Assembly: GCF_020177055.1 (NCBI RefSeq)
Contig: NZ_JAIQXT010000005.1
Span: forward strand, 456,470-520,469
DNA from: Sphingomonas sp. R647
GTDB taxonomy: Bacteria > Pseudomonadota > Alphaproteobacteria > Sphingomonadales > Sphingomonadaceae
Reading direction: 5' to 3'
Length of the DNA: 64,000 nucleotides
Shown here: in pieces, positions 47,160 to 55,905 of the stretch
Layout: the number at the start of each line of letters is the position of its first letter
Position numbering within the stretch: position 1 is the first letter of the stretch
Program-made: the position numbers and the translations under genes
Notes under the pieces: generated by a model
What the model was told of the DNA's origin: nothing
What the model saw: only the letters and a program-made list of their open reading frames with translations
The model's database searches: none

Positions 47160-47926
47160 CTTCGCTTATCGACCTGCTGGCATCGGCGCAGCGTAACGAG
47201 ACGGGCTTCACGACTGAGATTCCCTCCAACTGGTTGCAGGGGCGCACGGCCTATGGCGGGCTATCGTCGGCGCTGGCGCTGGCGGCGGCGAAGCAGATTG
47301 AGCCGGATCTGCCGCCGCTGCGGTCGGCGCAGGTGGCGTTTGTCGGGCCGCTATCAGGGCCGGTGACGGTGACCGCGACCAAGCTGCGGCGCGGGCGCAA
47401 TGCCGCGTTCATTCAGGCGGATATCGTCAGCGAAGCCGGGCTGGGGCTGCGCACCACGTTCGTGTTCATGGCGCAGCTGGAGTCGGCGATCGACCATGAC
47501 GGCACCGCCGCCGCGCGCCATGCGCCGCCGCCTGCGGATGCCGAGCTCTACACCGGGCCGAAGGAGTTCTTCACCGGCAATTTCAACTTCTTCGACCTGA
47601 AGGCCGACACCCGCCCGACGCAGTGGTTGCGCTGGGGGCGGCTGATCGACCGGGCGGGGCTGGACCCGGAGGTCGAACTGATGGCGCTGGGCGACGCACT
47701 GCCGCCCGCGGCGTTCAGGCTGTTCGCCAAGATGACGCCGCTGTCGTCGCTGACCTGGCAGGTGAATATTCTGCGGCCCGCGCCGGTGACGCGCGACGGC
47801 TGGTGGCTGCTGGAGGCGGAGACCGACAGCGCACGCAGCGGCTATTCGAGCCAGACAATGCGGATGTGGGATGCGGACGGGAAGCTGGTGGCCGAGGGGA
47901 CGCAGGGCGTGGCGATTTTCGGCTAG
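47156..47926 (+). CDS. thioesterase family protein (TesB-like double hot-dog)
   Basis: A 256-residue protein of the acyl-CoA thioesterase superfamily. It has NWLQGRTAYGGLSSALALAA in the first hot-dog, RSAQVAFVGPLSGPVTVTAT, and in the second half LTWQVNILRPAPVTRDGWWL and YSSQTMRMWDADGKLVAEGT. It is shorter and more diverged than TesB at 21096, matching a thioesterase/acyl-CoA-binding family with weak catalytic-site conservation. It is translationally coupled to the preceding ligase gene. Confidence 0.88.
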   Translation: MTSLIDLLASAQRNETGFTTEIPSNWLQGRTAYGGLSSALALAAAKQIEPDLPPLRSAQVAFVGPLSGPVTVTATKLRRGRNAAFIQADIVSEAGLGLRTTFVFMAQLESAIDHDGTAAARHAPPPADAELYTGPKEFFTGNFNFFDLKADTRPTQWLRWGRLIDRAGLDPEVELMALGDALPPAAFRLFAKMTPLSSLTWQVNILRPAPVTRDGWWLLEAETDSARSGYSSQTMRMWDADGKLVAEGTQGVAIFG

Positions 47927-48033
47927 CCCGACACAATTTGCGACAACTTCCCCGCACGCTGACAAATGGCTGCGACAGGCGGGGTTCAGAAGGGCATCAC
48001 TGCGGCGCCCCCTGCCGCGTGACAGGAGCCCGT

Positions 48034-48771
48034 ATGAAGAAATTTCTCACCACCGCCGCGATCGGCGCGATGCTGACTGCGGGCGCCGCGGTCGCGATGC
48101 AGGGCCAGGCCCCCACCCCGCCCAAGGCGCCGGTGTCCAAGGCCGAGATGCTCGCCCGTGCCGATGCGCGGTTCGACCGGCTCGACACCAACAAGGACGG
48201 CCAGCTTAGCGCGGAAGAGCGCAAGGCCGGCATGGACGCCGCACGCTCGGCCCAAAGTGAAAAATCTGGGCCCGAGAAGAAGGGCGGCGAGCTGCAGGAC
48301 TTCATGCCCGGCGGTCGTCGCGGCGGTGGCGGCATGGGCGAGCGGATGATGGCGCGCGTCGACACCAATGGCGACGGCATGATCAGCAAGGCGGAGAACC
48401 GCGCGATGGTCGAGGCACGCTTTGCCCGGATGGACGCCGACAAGGACGGCATGGCCGAGGCTGGCGAGGCGCGCAAGGGCATGGGCAAGCGCGGCGAAGG
48501 CCGGGGCGGCAAGGCCAAGGGCATGCGCGGCGGTCGCGGTGGCGGCGCCGGCATGATGATGGCCGACATCAACAAGGACGGCGCGATCAGCAAGGCCGAG
48601 TTCGACGCGCAGTCGGCACAGCGCTTCGCCAAGCTCGACACCAATAGCGACGGCAAGATCGACGCGACCGAGATGCAGGCGCAGCGCGACAAGGCACGCG
48701 ACAAGATGAAGAAGATGCGCGAGCGCCGCGGACAGACACCGCCGCCCCCGCCCTCCCCCCAGGGCGCGTGA
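48034..48771 (+). CDS. exported EF-hand protein with five calcium-loop motifs
   Basis: A 245-residue secreted protein with signal peptide MKKFLTTAAIGAMLTAGAAV. Five EF-hand loops can be read: DTNKDGQLSAEE, DTNGDGMISKAE, DADKDGMAEAGE, DINKDGAISKAE and DTNSDGKIDATE, each with acidic residues at the coordinating positions; the third is weakest. Glycine/methionine-rich linkers separate them and the tail is lysine- and proline-rich. AGGAG precedes the ATG. A two-component regulator pair starts 84 bases downstream, suggesting a calcium-linked or envelope-stress function. Confidence 0.93.
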   Translation: MKKFLTTAAIGAMLTAGAAVAMQGQAPTPPKAPVSKAEMLARADARFDRLDTNKDGQLSAEERKAGMDAARSAQSEKSGPEKKGGELQDFMPGGRRGGGGMGERMMARVDTNGDGMISKAENRAMVEARFARMDADKDGMAEAGEARKGMGKRGEGRGGKAKGMRGGRGGGAGMMMADINKDGAISKAEFDAQSAQRFAKLDTNSDGKIDATEMQAQRDKARDKMKKMRERRGQTPPPPPSPQGA

Positions 48772-48854
48772 CGGCGATGCCGGGCGGGTTTGACGACCTC
48801 CTCCGTGCCCGCCCGGCACTTCCCGAGCGGGCGGAATCTGCTAACTCCAACGAG

Positions 48855-49577
48855 ATGACCAACGAGACCCCGCATTTGCTGCTCGTCGATGACGAGCGTT
48901 CGATCCGTGAGCCGCTGGCGCAATATCTGACCAAGCAGGGGTTTCGCGTGACCCAGGTCGGCGATGCAGAGGCGGCGCGGACGCGGTTGTCGGCCTATTC
49001 GATCGACCTCGTCGTGCTCGACATCATGATGCCGGGCGAGGATGGGCTGAGCCTGTGCCGCCATATCCGCGCGACCAGCGAAGTGCCGGTGATCCTGCTG
49101 ACCGCCAAGAGCGAGGAGACCGACCGCATCGTCGGCCTTGAGATGGGCGCGGACGATTATGTCGTGAAGCCCTTTTCCCCGCGCGAACTGGCGGCGCGGA
49201 TCAAGGTGGTGCTGCGCCGGATGCAGGCGGGCGGCACGCGCCAGCATGCGCCCGAGAGCGGCAGCTATGCCTTTTCGGGATGGGTGCTCAAGACCGGCGA
49301 GCGCGCTTTGGTCGGCCGCGATGGCGTGTCGGTGCCGCTGTCGACTGGCGAGTACAACCTGTTGCTCGCGCTGGTGATGCGCCCGCGCGCGGTGCTGACC
49401 CGCGACCAGCTGCTCGACCTGACGCAAGGCCGTGAGGCGGCGGCGTTCGACCGTGCGATCGACAATCAGGTCAGCCGGCTGCGCAAGAAGATCGAGCCGG
49501 ATGCCAAGACCCCGACGCTGATCAAGACCGTGTGGGGCGGCGGCTACACGCTGGCGAGCGACGTTACCAAGCTGTGA
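48855..49577 (+). CDS. OmpR-family response regulator
   Basis: A 240-residue regulator. The receiver has LLLVDDERSI (acidic pair D12/D13), the phospho-acceptor D56 in VVLDIMMPGEDG, and the VVKPFSPREL switch lysine. The C-terminal winged helix includes LSTGEYNLLLALVMRPRAVL and AIDNQVSRLRKKIEPD with TVWGGGYTLA. The ATG at 48855 fits the conserved start; the earlier in-frame ATG at 48768 overlaps the EF-hand gene. The kinase gene overlaps its end. Confidence 0.94.
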   Translation: MTNETPHLLLVDDERSIREPLAQYLTKQGFRVTQVGDAEAARTRLSAYSIDLVVLDIMMPGEDGLSLCRHIRATSEVPVILLTAKSEETDRIVGLEMGADDYVVKPFSPRELAARIKVVLRRMQAGGTRQHAPESGSYAFSGWVLKTGERALVGRDGVSVPLSTGEYNLLLALVMRPRAVLTRDQLLDLTQGREAAAFDRAIDNQVSRLRKKIEPDAKTPTLIKTVWGGGYTLASDVTKL

Positions 49578-50944
49578 CCCGCCCCCATGTCCTGAAGCGG
49601 CTGATCCCGAGCAGCCTGACCGGCCAGATCGCCCTGCTGGTCGCGCTTGCGCTGTTCGTGGCGCAGGCGATCAATTTCGGCCTGATCCTGCGCGAGCGGC
49701 GGATGCTGCGCTTTGAACAGGTCACCGCCCCCGCGATCACGCGCGTCGTCGATGCCGCCGAGCGCATCCGCGACGGCCGCTTTCGCGATCCGCCGGATGG
49801 GCGCAAAGCGCGACTTCGGCTGGAGCCGACCAATCCGATTCCTGCCGGGCTGCGCAGCAAGCCCGAGGTCGAGGAAGGCATCCGCTTGTCGCTGGCCGAG
49901 GCAGGGATTCCGGTCGGGCGGATCATCACCGGGGTGCGCAAGCTGTCGGCGACCGACCCGCGCTTTGCCCGGATGAACGCGATGCGCGCCGAGCGGCTGA
50001 AGCGGCTGGGCGGCGAGATGATCGTTGCGGTCGAACTGCCCGGCAAGGGCTGGCTGGTGCTGACATCGGCCTGGCCGCGGAGCGATGTCGACATCATCTG
50101 GCGGCTGATTCTGCAGACGCTGATCATCTATGCCGTGGTGCTGGTCCCGGTGCTGTGGGTCGGCGCGCGCGTCAATCGGCCGTTGCGCTCGCTCGCCGAC
50201 GCGGCGCGTGGGTTCAGCCCCGGTGCGGCTCCCGAGCCGATCGAGGAGCGCGGGCCGGGCGATGTGCGCGCGGTGATTGCCGCGCATAATCTGATGCGCA
50301 GCCGCGTGACGGCGATGCTGGATGAGAAGGACCAGATGCTCGGCGCGATCGGGCATGATCTGCGCACGCCGCTCGCCGCGTTGCGCGTGCGGATCGAGTC
50401 GGTCGAGGACGACGAGGATCGTGCGCGGATGGCCGACACGATCGACGAGATGAACCGCACGCTCGACGATATTCTGAGTCTGGCGCGGCTGGGCCGGCCG
50501 AGCGAGCAGCCAACCGAGACCGATTTGTCGGCGCTGATCGACGCGGTGGTGGACGATTTCCGCGATCTCGGCGCACAGGTCGAATATGAGGACGGCCATC
50601 GCCTGACCCGCCGCATCCGCCCGTCGCTGATGCGCCGCGCGCTGCGCAATTTGATCGAGAATGCGATCAAATATGGTGGCGGGGCCGAAGTGACGCTGAG
50701 CCATGATGCCAGCGGCGTGCGGATCGAGGTCGCCGATCGCGGCCCCGGCATCCCGCCCGAGCAGATCGACGCCGTGTTCGATCCGTTCACGCGGCTCGAC
50801 CCGTCGCGCAACCGCACCACCGGCGGCGTCGGCCTTGGCCTGACGCTCGCCCGTGCGATCGTGCGCGAGGCGGGGGGCGATATCACGCTGACGAACCGCG
50901 AGGGCGGCGGGCTGTGCGCGACGATCACGCTGCCGGGGCGGTGA
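49574..50944 (+). CDS. EnvZ-type sensor histidine kinase
   Basis: A 456-residue kinase starting at a GTG that overlaps the regulator stop (GTGA). It has a membrane helix at about 18-38, a periplasmic domain (about 40-170, arginine-rich), a second helix (about 175-198), a HAMP linker, the phospho-acceptor H261 in AIGHDLRTPLAALRVR, and an ATPase domain with LRNLIENAIKYGGG, DRGPGIPPEQID and TGGVGLGLTLARAI. The likely partner is the OmpR-type regulator; the signal may involve the neighbouring EF-hand protein, which is inference. Confidence 0.94.
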   Translation: MTRPHVLKRLIPSSLTGQIALLVALALFVAQAINFGLILRERRMLRFEQVTAPAITRVVDAAERIRDGRFRDPPDGRKARLRLEPTNPIPAGLRSKPEVEEGIRLSLAEAGIPVGRIITGVRKLSATDPRFARMNAMRAERLKRLGGEMIVAVELPGKGWLVLTSAWPRSDVDIIWRLILQTLIIYAVVLVPVLWVGARVNRPLRSLADAARGFSPGAAPEPIEERGPGDVRAVIAAHNLMRSRVTAMLDEKDQMLGAIGHDLRTPLAALRVRIESVEDDEDRARMADTIDEMNRTLDDILSLARLGRPSEQPTETDLSALIDAVVDDFRDLGAQVEYEDGHRLTRRIRPSLMRRALRNLIENAIKYGGGAEVTLSHDASGVRIEVADRGPGIPPEQIDAVFDPFTRLDPSRNRTTGGVGLGLTLARAIVREAGGDITLTNREGGGLCATITLPGR

Positions 50945-50975
50945 CACTGGGACAGCGCGAACCTATGCTGAAGGG

Positions 50976-51593
50976 ATGAGCGAAACGCCCGAGGAGACAC
51001 CCGCCGAGAAAGCGGAATCGCGCGCGATCCGCCGCCGCTGGCTCACGATCGGTGAACTGGTCGCGGTGGCAGGAGTGGTCGTCGCCGCAGTGTCCTTGTG
51101 GCTGAACTGGGCGGACAAACGCAGCGATGAAGCGCAGAAGGCGGCGGAGGCGCGCCAGGCGGCCGCCGTTGAAACCCGCCTCAATCTGCGCGCCAGCGTG
51201 GGAGACGGCGGGCGCGAAGTAACGCTCTCCGATCCGGCGCACGAGATTATCGACACGACCATCGCGTTTCCAACGGCGCTCGCGCTTGAGGGGCGAGGGT
51301 TGGTGTTGCCGCGGATCGAGACGACGGTCTTTGCCCGTCCGCTTCTGGAAGCGACGGACAAGGGTCCAGACGAACGTGAAGGGCGGCTGCCGGTGCTGGT
51401 GACCGTCAGCTATCGCGCGGGGGACACCATCAAGCAGGATCGGGCGATCGTCGAACTGGTGTGGCGCACCAGCGGGCGCATACTCGCCGGTCGCGACGTG
51501 CGCATCGAAGCGGCGCGAATCCGCGAACGCGGTGGAGACCAGGCGCGCATCGACGCGCTCTGGTCCCGGGAACGCGCACGGCTGGGGGCGTAG
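50976..51593 (+). CDS. single-pass membrane protein, function unknown
   Basis: A 205-residue protein with a charged N-terminus, one membrane helix (about residues 24-44, IGELVAVAGVVVAAVSLWLN), then a coiled region rich in Ala and Glu (ADKRSDEAQKAAEARQAAAV) and a beta-rich extracytoplasmic domain. Positive charges before the helix suggest an N-in orientation. It follows the kinase gene by 31 bases on the same strand and could belong to the same transcript. I do not recognise the family. Confidence 0.75.
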   Translation: MSETPEETPAEKAESRAIRRRWLTIGELVAVAGVVVAAVSLWLNWADKRSDEAQKAAEARQAAAVETRLNLRASVGDGGREVTLSDPAHEIIDTTIAFPTALALEGRGLVLPRIETTVFARPLLEATDKGPDEREGRLPVLVTVSYRAGDTIKQDRAIVELVWRTSGRILAGRDVRIEAARIRERGGDQARIDALWSRERARLGA

Positions 51594-51617
51594 GGCTCGA
51601 CCCTACGCACGGCCCGA

Positions 51618-52040
51618 TTACACGCCGAACGTAATGTGACCCTCCGCATTTATTGACCATGCCGGGTTCCAGGCAATTTCCCAGCCATGGTCGTCGGGGT
51701 CCGCAACATAGCCGCGAAAGCCGCCATGAGGGGGCGCATCGCCCCTGCGGAGCAGCGTTCCACCCGCCGAGATCAGCGTGTCGAGAAGCGGCTGAACCTG
51801 CGCCTGATCCGCGACATTGTGCGCGAGCGCGAATGCGCCCGGCGACTTGAGTCCCGTGCGCTGCATGTCGATTTCGAGCGCGGCGGTGAGCCAGGTAGCG
51901 AGAACGAAGCCATTCATCTGATAGAAGATGATTTCCTCAGTCTCGAAGACAGGCGTCCAGCCGAAACCCTCCGCGTAGAATCTGCGCGAGCGCGCCAGAT
52001 CAGCCACGCCCAATGTGATCACCGACATCTGTTGATTCAT
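51618..52040 (-). CDS. VOC family (glyoxalase-like) protein
   Basis: A 140-residue VOC protein: SVITLGVADLARSRRFYAEG opens the first module, YQMNGFVLATWLTAALEID continues it, and GGFRGYVADPDDHGWEIAWN ends the second module with the Glu ligand position. The GYVADPDDHGWEI pattern matches the bleomycin-resistance/glyoxalase-like group without proving any activity. GGAGGG precedes the ATG at 52040; longer in-frame starts would extend into a leader of unusual composition. It is monocistronic. Confidence 0.85.
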   Translation of the reverse strand: MNQQMSVITLGVADLARSRRFYAEGFGWTPVFETEEIIFYQMNGFVLATWLTAALEIDMQRTGLKSPGAFALAHNVADQAQVQPLLDTLISAGGTLLRRGDAPPHGGFRGYVADPDDHGWEIAWNPAWSINAEGHITFGV

Positions 52041-52281
52041 CTCAAAACCCTCCATCGGCGCCGCTCCATTGCTGACAGCGCTCAAGGTCTTGGGACTCGA
52101 CGCCGCAGCGAAGGTCAGGGCCTGCTTGCCGGCAGGGACCGGGCTAACCGCACCGCTCTTCCCTTTTTCGACTGGCAGATCATAGCATCGCCGGAATGCC
52201 GGGACAATGTCCGCAGGGCGGCAAGCGGCGCATTGACATGGCGACGGCCGCGCCCGACCAAGCGGGTCGGGGGGACATGGT

Positions 52282-52827
52282 GTGAGCGGGTTCGAGTTCA
52301 TCTTTTCGCTGTTCGGGCTGATCCTGGGCCTGGCGCTGGCCGAGGGGTTGGGCGGGTTGACCCGCGCGATCAAGGCGCGGGGGATCCGGACGATCGGCTG
52401 GTCAACCGGGCTGCTCGGCCTGTTCGTGTCGTGCGACGTGGTGACATTCTGGATGTATGGCTGGGCGATGCGCGACCAGCTGCCGCTGAGCTGGCCGGTG
52501 ATGTTCGGCGGGTTTCTGGTGACTGCGGTGTACTATGTCGCGACGGCGCTGGTGTTTCCCGACGCGGTCGACCGCGACAGCGACCTCGACGCGCATTTCG
52601 AGCGCAATTACCGCACGGTGATGGGCGCGTTGTTGTTCTGCAACGCGGTGCTGATCGGGCTGGTGTTTGCGCTGCTCTCCCCCACGCTTGACCTGCGCAG
52701 CGCGATCCTGACCATTTCGTTCTTCCCGGTCAGCCTGATCGCGATTTTTGTGCGCAAGCGGCCGGTGGTGATCGCGTGCCTGATCTGGCTGATCGCGCTC
52801 TATCCGCTGTCGGCGGTGTGGCATTAG
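52282..52827 (+). CDS. integral membrane protein with about six helices, function unknown
   Basis: A 181-residue hydrophobic protein with helices at about 6-24, 39-59, 71-92, 112-132, 138-157 and 160-178, and a central hydrophilic loop DRDSDLDAHFERNYRTV. The start is a GTG at 52282; the nearby ATG at 52277 reads directly into a stop. No transport or enzyme signature is recognised. It is followed by the family D repeat and the ndk terminator. Confidence 0.75.
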   Translation: MSGFEFIFSLFGLILGLALAEGLGGLTRAIKARGIRTIGWSTGLLGLFVSCDVVTFWMYGWAMRDQLPLSWPVMFGGFLVTAVYYVATALVFPDAVDRDSDLDAHFERNYRTVMGALLFCNAVLIGLVFALLSPTLDLRSAILTISFFPVSLIAIFVRKRPVVIACLIWLIALYPLSAVWH

Positions 52828-52845
52828 TTTGTTGGCTGCGCCGAA

Positions 52846-52926
52846 GCGGCACCGGCCCGCTCCCCCACCCGGCCATCCATAGGATACTGACGTTGGGTGG
52901 CCGGGTGGGGGAGCCGGCCGGTGCCG
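52846..52926. repeat. family D palindromic repeat, copy 2
   Basis: GCGGCACCGGCCCGCTCCCC (from 52846) and GGGTGGCCGGGTGGGGGAGC (from about 52895) pair over about 30 bases with a few mismatches. Loop ATAGGATACTGACG resembles the loops at 29887 and 63926. Confidence 0.9.
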
Positions 52927-52936
52927 GACAACCGAA

Positions 52937-52968
52937 AACCAAAACGGGCCGGAGTTGCCCCCGGCCCG
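52937..52968 (-). terminator. Rho-independent terminator of ndk
   Basis: On the minus strand CGGGCCGG pairs with CCGGCCCG around a short loop and is followed by TTTTGGTTTT. It lies 27 bases after the ndk stop codon. Confidence 0.75.
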
Positions 52969-52995
52969 CTTCGTCTGGTCAGGTGATCGGATCGA

Positions 52996-53418
52996 TCAGC
53001 CGACGATTTCTTCCGGCTTGAAGAAATAGGCGATTTCGATCGCTGCATTCTCGTCGCTGTCCGAACCATGGACGGTGTTGGCTTCGATCGATTCGGCCAG
53101 TTCCTTGCGGATCGTGCCCGGCTCGGCATTGGCGGGGTTGGTTGCGCCCATGATGTCGCGGTTGCGCTGCATGGCGTTCTCGCCCTCGAGTACCTGCACG
53201 ACGACCGGGCCGGAGATCATGAATTCGACCAGCTCACCGAAGAAGGGGCGCTCCTTGTGCACCGCGTAGAAGCCTTCGGCCTGTTCGCGGGTCATGTGGA
53301 TGCGCTTGCTGGCGACGACGCGGAGGCCCGCTTCCTCCAGCATCTTGGTGACCGCACCGGTCAGGTTGCGGCGGGTGGCATCGGGCTTGATGATCGAAAA
53401 AGTACGGGTCGCGGCCAT
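52996..53418 (-). CDS. ndk: nucleoside diphosphate kinase
   Basis: A 140-residue enzyme that transfers gamma-phosphate between nucleoside tri- and diphosphates. It starts [20 protein letters not shown] and carries the [20 protein letters not shown] segment and the active site [16 protein letters not shown] with phospho-histidine H117. Length is typical. AGGAG precedes the ATG at 53418, and a terminator follows. Confidence 0.97.
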   Translation of the reverse strand: MAATRTFSIIKPDATRRNLTGAVTKMLEEAGLRVVASKRIHMTREQAEGFYAVHKERPFFGELVEFMISGPVVVQVLEGENAMQRNRDIMGATNPANAEPGTIRKELAESIEANTVHGSDSDENAAIEIAYFFKPEEIVG

Positions 53419-53502
53419 GGCCGTGCGGCTCCTGTTTTTGGGGGATGGGATTGCGCGCGCCTCTAGTCGGGTGCGGGCGTGGTGGCAAGGGGGCGGGATG
53501 CG

Positions 53503-53835
53503 CTATGGCGCGGGCGGCGACGGATCGGTGCGGAAGTCCACCGCACGAAATCCCACGCGCTGCAGTGTGTATATTGCTGCACCGACGCATCGATACGGCG
53601 TCTCAACGTCGCCACGGAGCTGTGCGCGCCGGGTTTTGCTCGCTTCACGACCGGCGATGACGCTCAGCTGATCCAATGTAACCTCCAGCCCCGCCACGCG
53701 AAACACGCAACCGTTCGTGACCGCATGGACGGTCGCAACGAAGGGTTGTCGATCCCGCGTCTTCGCGCATCCCGCCAAGGACGATACTGCGAGCAAGCCG
53801 AAAACGATCGCTCGCGTCGTCAGGCCCGCGCCCAT
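53503..53835 (-). CDS. small lipoprotein with ExbD/TolR-like domain (tentative)
   Basis: A 110-residue protein with a lipoprotein signal: TRAIVFGLLAVSSLAGCAKT, with the LAGC lipobox Cys. After a short linker the chain has a beta-alpha-beta look, VFRVAGLEVTLDQLSVIAG then GDVETPYRCVGAAIYTLQRV and GFRAVDFRTDP, which resembles the periplasmic domain of ExbD/TolR-type proteins. No ExbB partner is adjacent. The ATG at 53835 lies just after the holC stop, so the two genes may be co-transcribed. Family call is tentative. Confidence 0.6.
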   Translation of the reverse strand: MGAGLTTRAIVFGLLAVSSLAGCAKTRDRQPFVATVHAVTNGCVFRVAGLEVTLDQLSVIAGREASKTRRAQLRGDVETPYRCVGAAIYTLQRVGFRAVDFRTDPSPPAP

Positions 53836-53836
53836 C

Positions 53837-54277
53837 TCAGGCCGCCTGTGCCCAGCGGCCGTTTTCGTCCTGTTTCCAGTAGCGGCGCTCGACGCCATCG
53901 CGGTCGGCGAGGGTCTTCCACGCGATCCGGGCGGCGCCGATGCTGTCTTCGCCGAAAAAGTGGAAGGCGCGGTCGAAGGTCAGGGCTTCGTCGCGCCATT
54001 CGCCGTCGATCAGCGCGACATGGCGTGCGCCGTTGCCGGGCGCGACCGCTTCGCCGATCAGCACCGGCTGCAGGCTGTCGTCCCCTGCCCCGGCCTGCGC
54101 GTGGGGCAGGAAGCTGTCGGGACGGAAGGTCCACAGCAGCTGATCGATCCGGCGGCGCTGTTCGGCGTCGGCGGAGACGATCAGCAGGCGCTGGCCGGTT
54201 TCCACCACCTTCGCCGCGATCTGCGGAAGCGCGCGCTCCAGCGGGGTCGTGGTGAGGTGGTAGAAATCGACCTGCAT
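53837..54277 (-). CDS. holC: DNA polymerase III subunit chi
   Basis: A 146-residue protein that links the clamp loader to SSB. It has the family pattern MQVDFYHLTTTPLERALPQI, VVETGQRLLIVSADAEQRRR, IDQLLWTFRPDSFLPHA and the C-terminal YWKQDENGRWAQ. It directly follows pepA on the minus strand, the usual pepA-holC neighbourhood in Proteobacteria. The ATG at 54277 lies close to the pepA stop (54285). Confidence 0.93.
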   Translation of the reverse strand: MQVDFYHLTTTPLERALPQIAAKVVETGQRLLIVSADAEQRRRIDQLLWTFRPDSFLPHAQAGAGDDSLQPVLIGEAVAPGNGARHVALIDGEWRDEALTFDRAFHFFGEDSIGAARIAWKTLADRDGVERRYWKQDENGRWAQAA

Positions 54278-54284
54278 CACCCGA

Positions 54285-55760
54285 TCACCGCTCGAAATTT
54301 TCGCGGATATAGCGGTCGAGCAGGCGGACGCCGTAGCCGGTTGCGCCCTTGTCGTAGTTCGGGCCGGGCTTGTCGGCCCAGACCATGCCGGCGATGTCGA
54401 GATGCGCCCAGCGCACGCCGGGATCGACGAAGCGCTGAATGAACTGCGCCGCAGTGATCGATCCGGCGCCGCGCGGGCCGACATTCTTCATGTCGGCGAT
54501 CGGGCTGTCGATCAGCTTGTTATACGCGTCGCCGAGCGGGAAGCGCCACAGATGGTCGCCGGTCGCGCGGCCAGCCGAGAGCAGTTCCTCAGCGAGGCCA
54601 TCATCGTTGGCGAAGAGGCCGCCATGCTCGCTGCCCAATGCGATGATCATCGCGCCGGTCAGCGTGGCGAGGTCGACGATCGTCTTGGGACCATGCGTGC
54701 GCTGGACCCAGGTGACTGCGTCGCACAGCACCAGACGCCCCTCGGCATCGGTGTTGATGACTTCGATCGTCTGGCCGGACATCGAGGTGACGACGTCGCC
54801 CGGACGCTGCGCGTTGCCGTCGGGCATGTTCTCGACAAGGCCGCACACGCCGATCACGTTCGCCTTGGCCTTGCGCAGTGCGAGCGCTTTCATCGCGCCG
54901 GCAACGGCACCGGCGCCGCCCATGTCCCACTTCATGTCTTCCATGCCGGCAGCGGGCTTGATCGAGATGCCGCCGGTGTCGAAGGTCACACCCTTGCCGA
55001 CCAAAGCGACATCGACGTCACCCTCGCCCTTGCCGTTCCAGCGCATCGCAAGCAGGCGGGCCTCACGGCGCGAACCCTGTGCAACGCCGAGCAGCGCGCC
55101 CATGCCGAGCTTTTCCATGTCGGCGCGGTCGAGCACGGTGATCTCGACGCCGAGGTCCGCGAGGTGGCGGCAACGCTCGACGAAGCTTTCGGGGTAGAGG
55201 ATGTTTGGCGGCTCGGACACGAGCGTGCGGGTCAGTTCCATGCCCTGGGTCACCGCGTCGAGCGTCGCCCAACTCGAATCGCTGTCGGCGGGGGCGTTGG
55301 CGAGGGTCAGGGTGTCGAGCGTCGGCTTCTGCTTGTCGGCGAGCTTGGTGCGATAGACGTCGTGGCGCCAGCCGCGCTGCACGGCGGCGGCGGCGAAGCG
55401 CGCAACCGCGCGGGCCGTCGGCGCGCCACCCAATGCCGCGAAGTCGACCGTCACGGCGGTGACGCCGGAGGTCAGGAAGCGCGCGGTCAGGGCGCCGCCG
55501 GCGCGCTCATAATCCGCCTCGCTGCCCGAACCGACGCCGAGCAGCAGGATGCGGTTCGCCGCTTCGCCGCCGGGTACGAAGATTTCAGCGATCGCGCCTG
55601 CTTCACCCTCGAACCGGCCCGCGCGCGCGGCGCCACGGACCAGCGCCAGCGTCGCGTCATCGAGCGTGCCCGCCGGCATCCGGTCCAGCCCGTCCTTTTC
55701 GACCGGGAGCGCGAGCACCGCCGCATCGGCGGGGCGGGTGGCAGAAAAAATGACCTGCAT
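54285..55760 (-). CDS. pepA: leucyl aminopeptidase (M17)
   Basis: A 491-residue two-zinc aminopeptidase. The metal site is GKGVTFDTGGISIKPAAGME with its Lys and Asp, then DMGGAGAVAGAM, and the M17 signature VINTDAEGRLVLCDAVTW. The N-terminal domain is regulatory and less conserved. AGGAAG precedes the ATG at 55760; longer in-frame starts would overlap the lptD region on the other strand. It is transcribed with holC and divergent from lptD. Confidence 0.96.
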   Translation of the reverse strand: MQVIFSATRPADAAVLALPVEKDGLDRMPAGTLDDATLALVRGAARAGRFEGEAGAIAEIFVPGGEAANRILLLGVGSGSEADYERAGGALTARFLTSGVTAVTVDFAALGGAPTARAVARFAAAAVQRGWRHDVYRTKLADKQKPTLDTLTLANAPADSDSSWATLDAVTQGMELTRTLVSEPPNILYPESFVERCRHLADLGVEITVLDRADMEKLGMGALLGVAQGSRREARLLAMRWNGKGEGDVDVALVGKGVTFDTGGISIKPAAGMEDMKWDMGGAGAVAGAMKALALRKAKANVIGVCGLVENMPDGNAQRPGDVVTSMSGQTIEVINTDAEGRLVLCDAVTWVQRTHGPKTIVDLATLTGAMIIALGSEHGGLFANDDGLAEELLSAGRATGDHLWRFPLGDAYNKLIDSPIADMKNVGPRGAGSITAAQFIQRFVDPGVRWAHLDIAGMVWADKPGPNYDKGATGYGVRLLDRYIRENFER

Positions 55761-55905
55761 GAAGCTTCCTGTTCCTGTGATCGTTAGCGGATCGGTGGGC
55801 CGCGATTCCGGCCTATCTAGGCGCGGCATCCGACCGGGGCAACGCCGGGCGATTGCGAAGCGGGCCGTGCGGTGCGATAGGGCTGGTTCGGCCCTGCGCG
55901 GGGCG

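Noticed and set aside
45633..47926. Ligase plus thioesterase as a natural-product (NRPS/PKS) cluster
   Set aside because: No carrier protein, ketosynthase or condensation domain lies anywhere in the window; acyl-CoA catabolism explains the genes.
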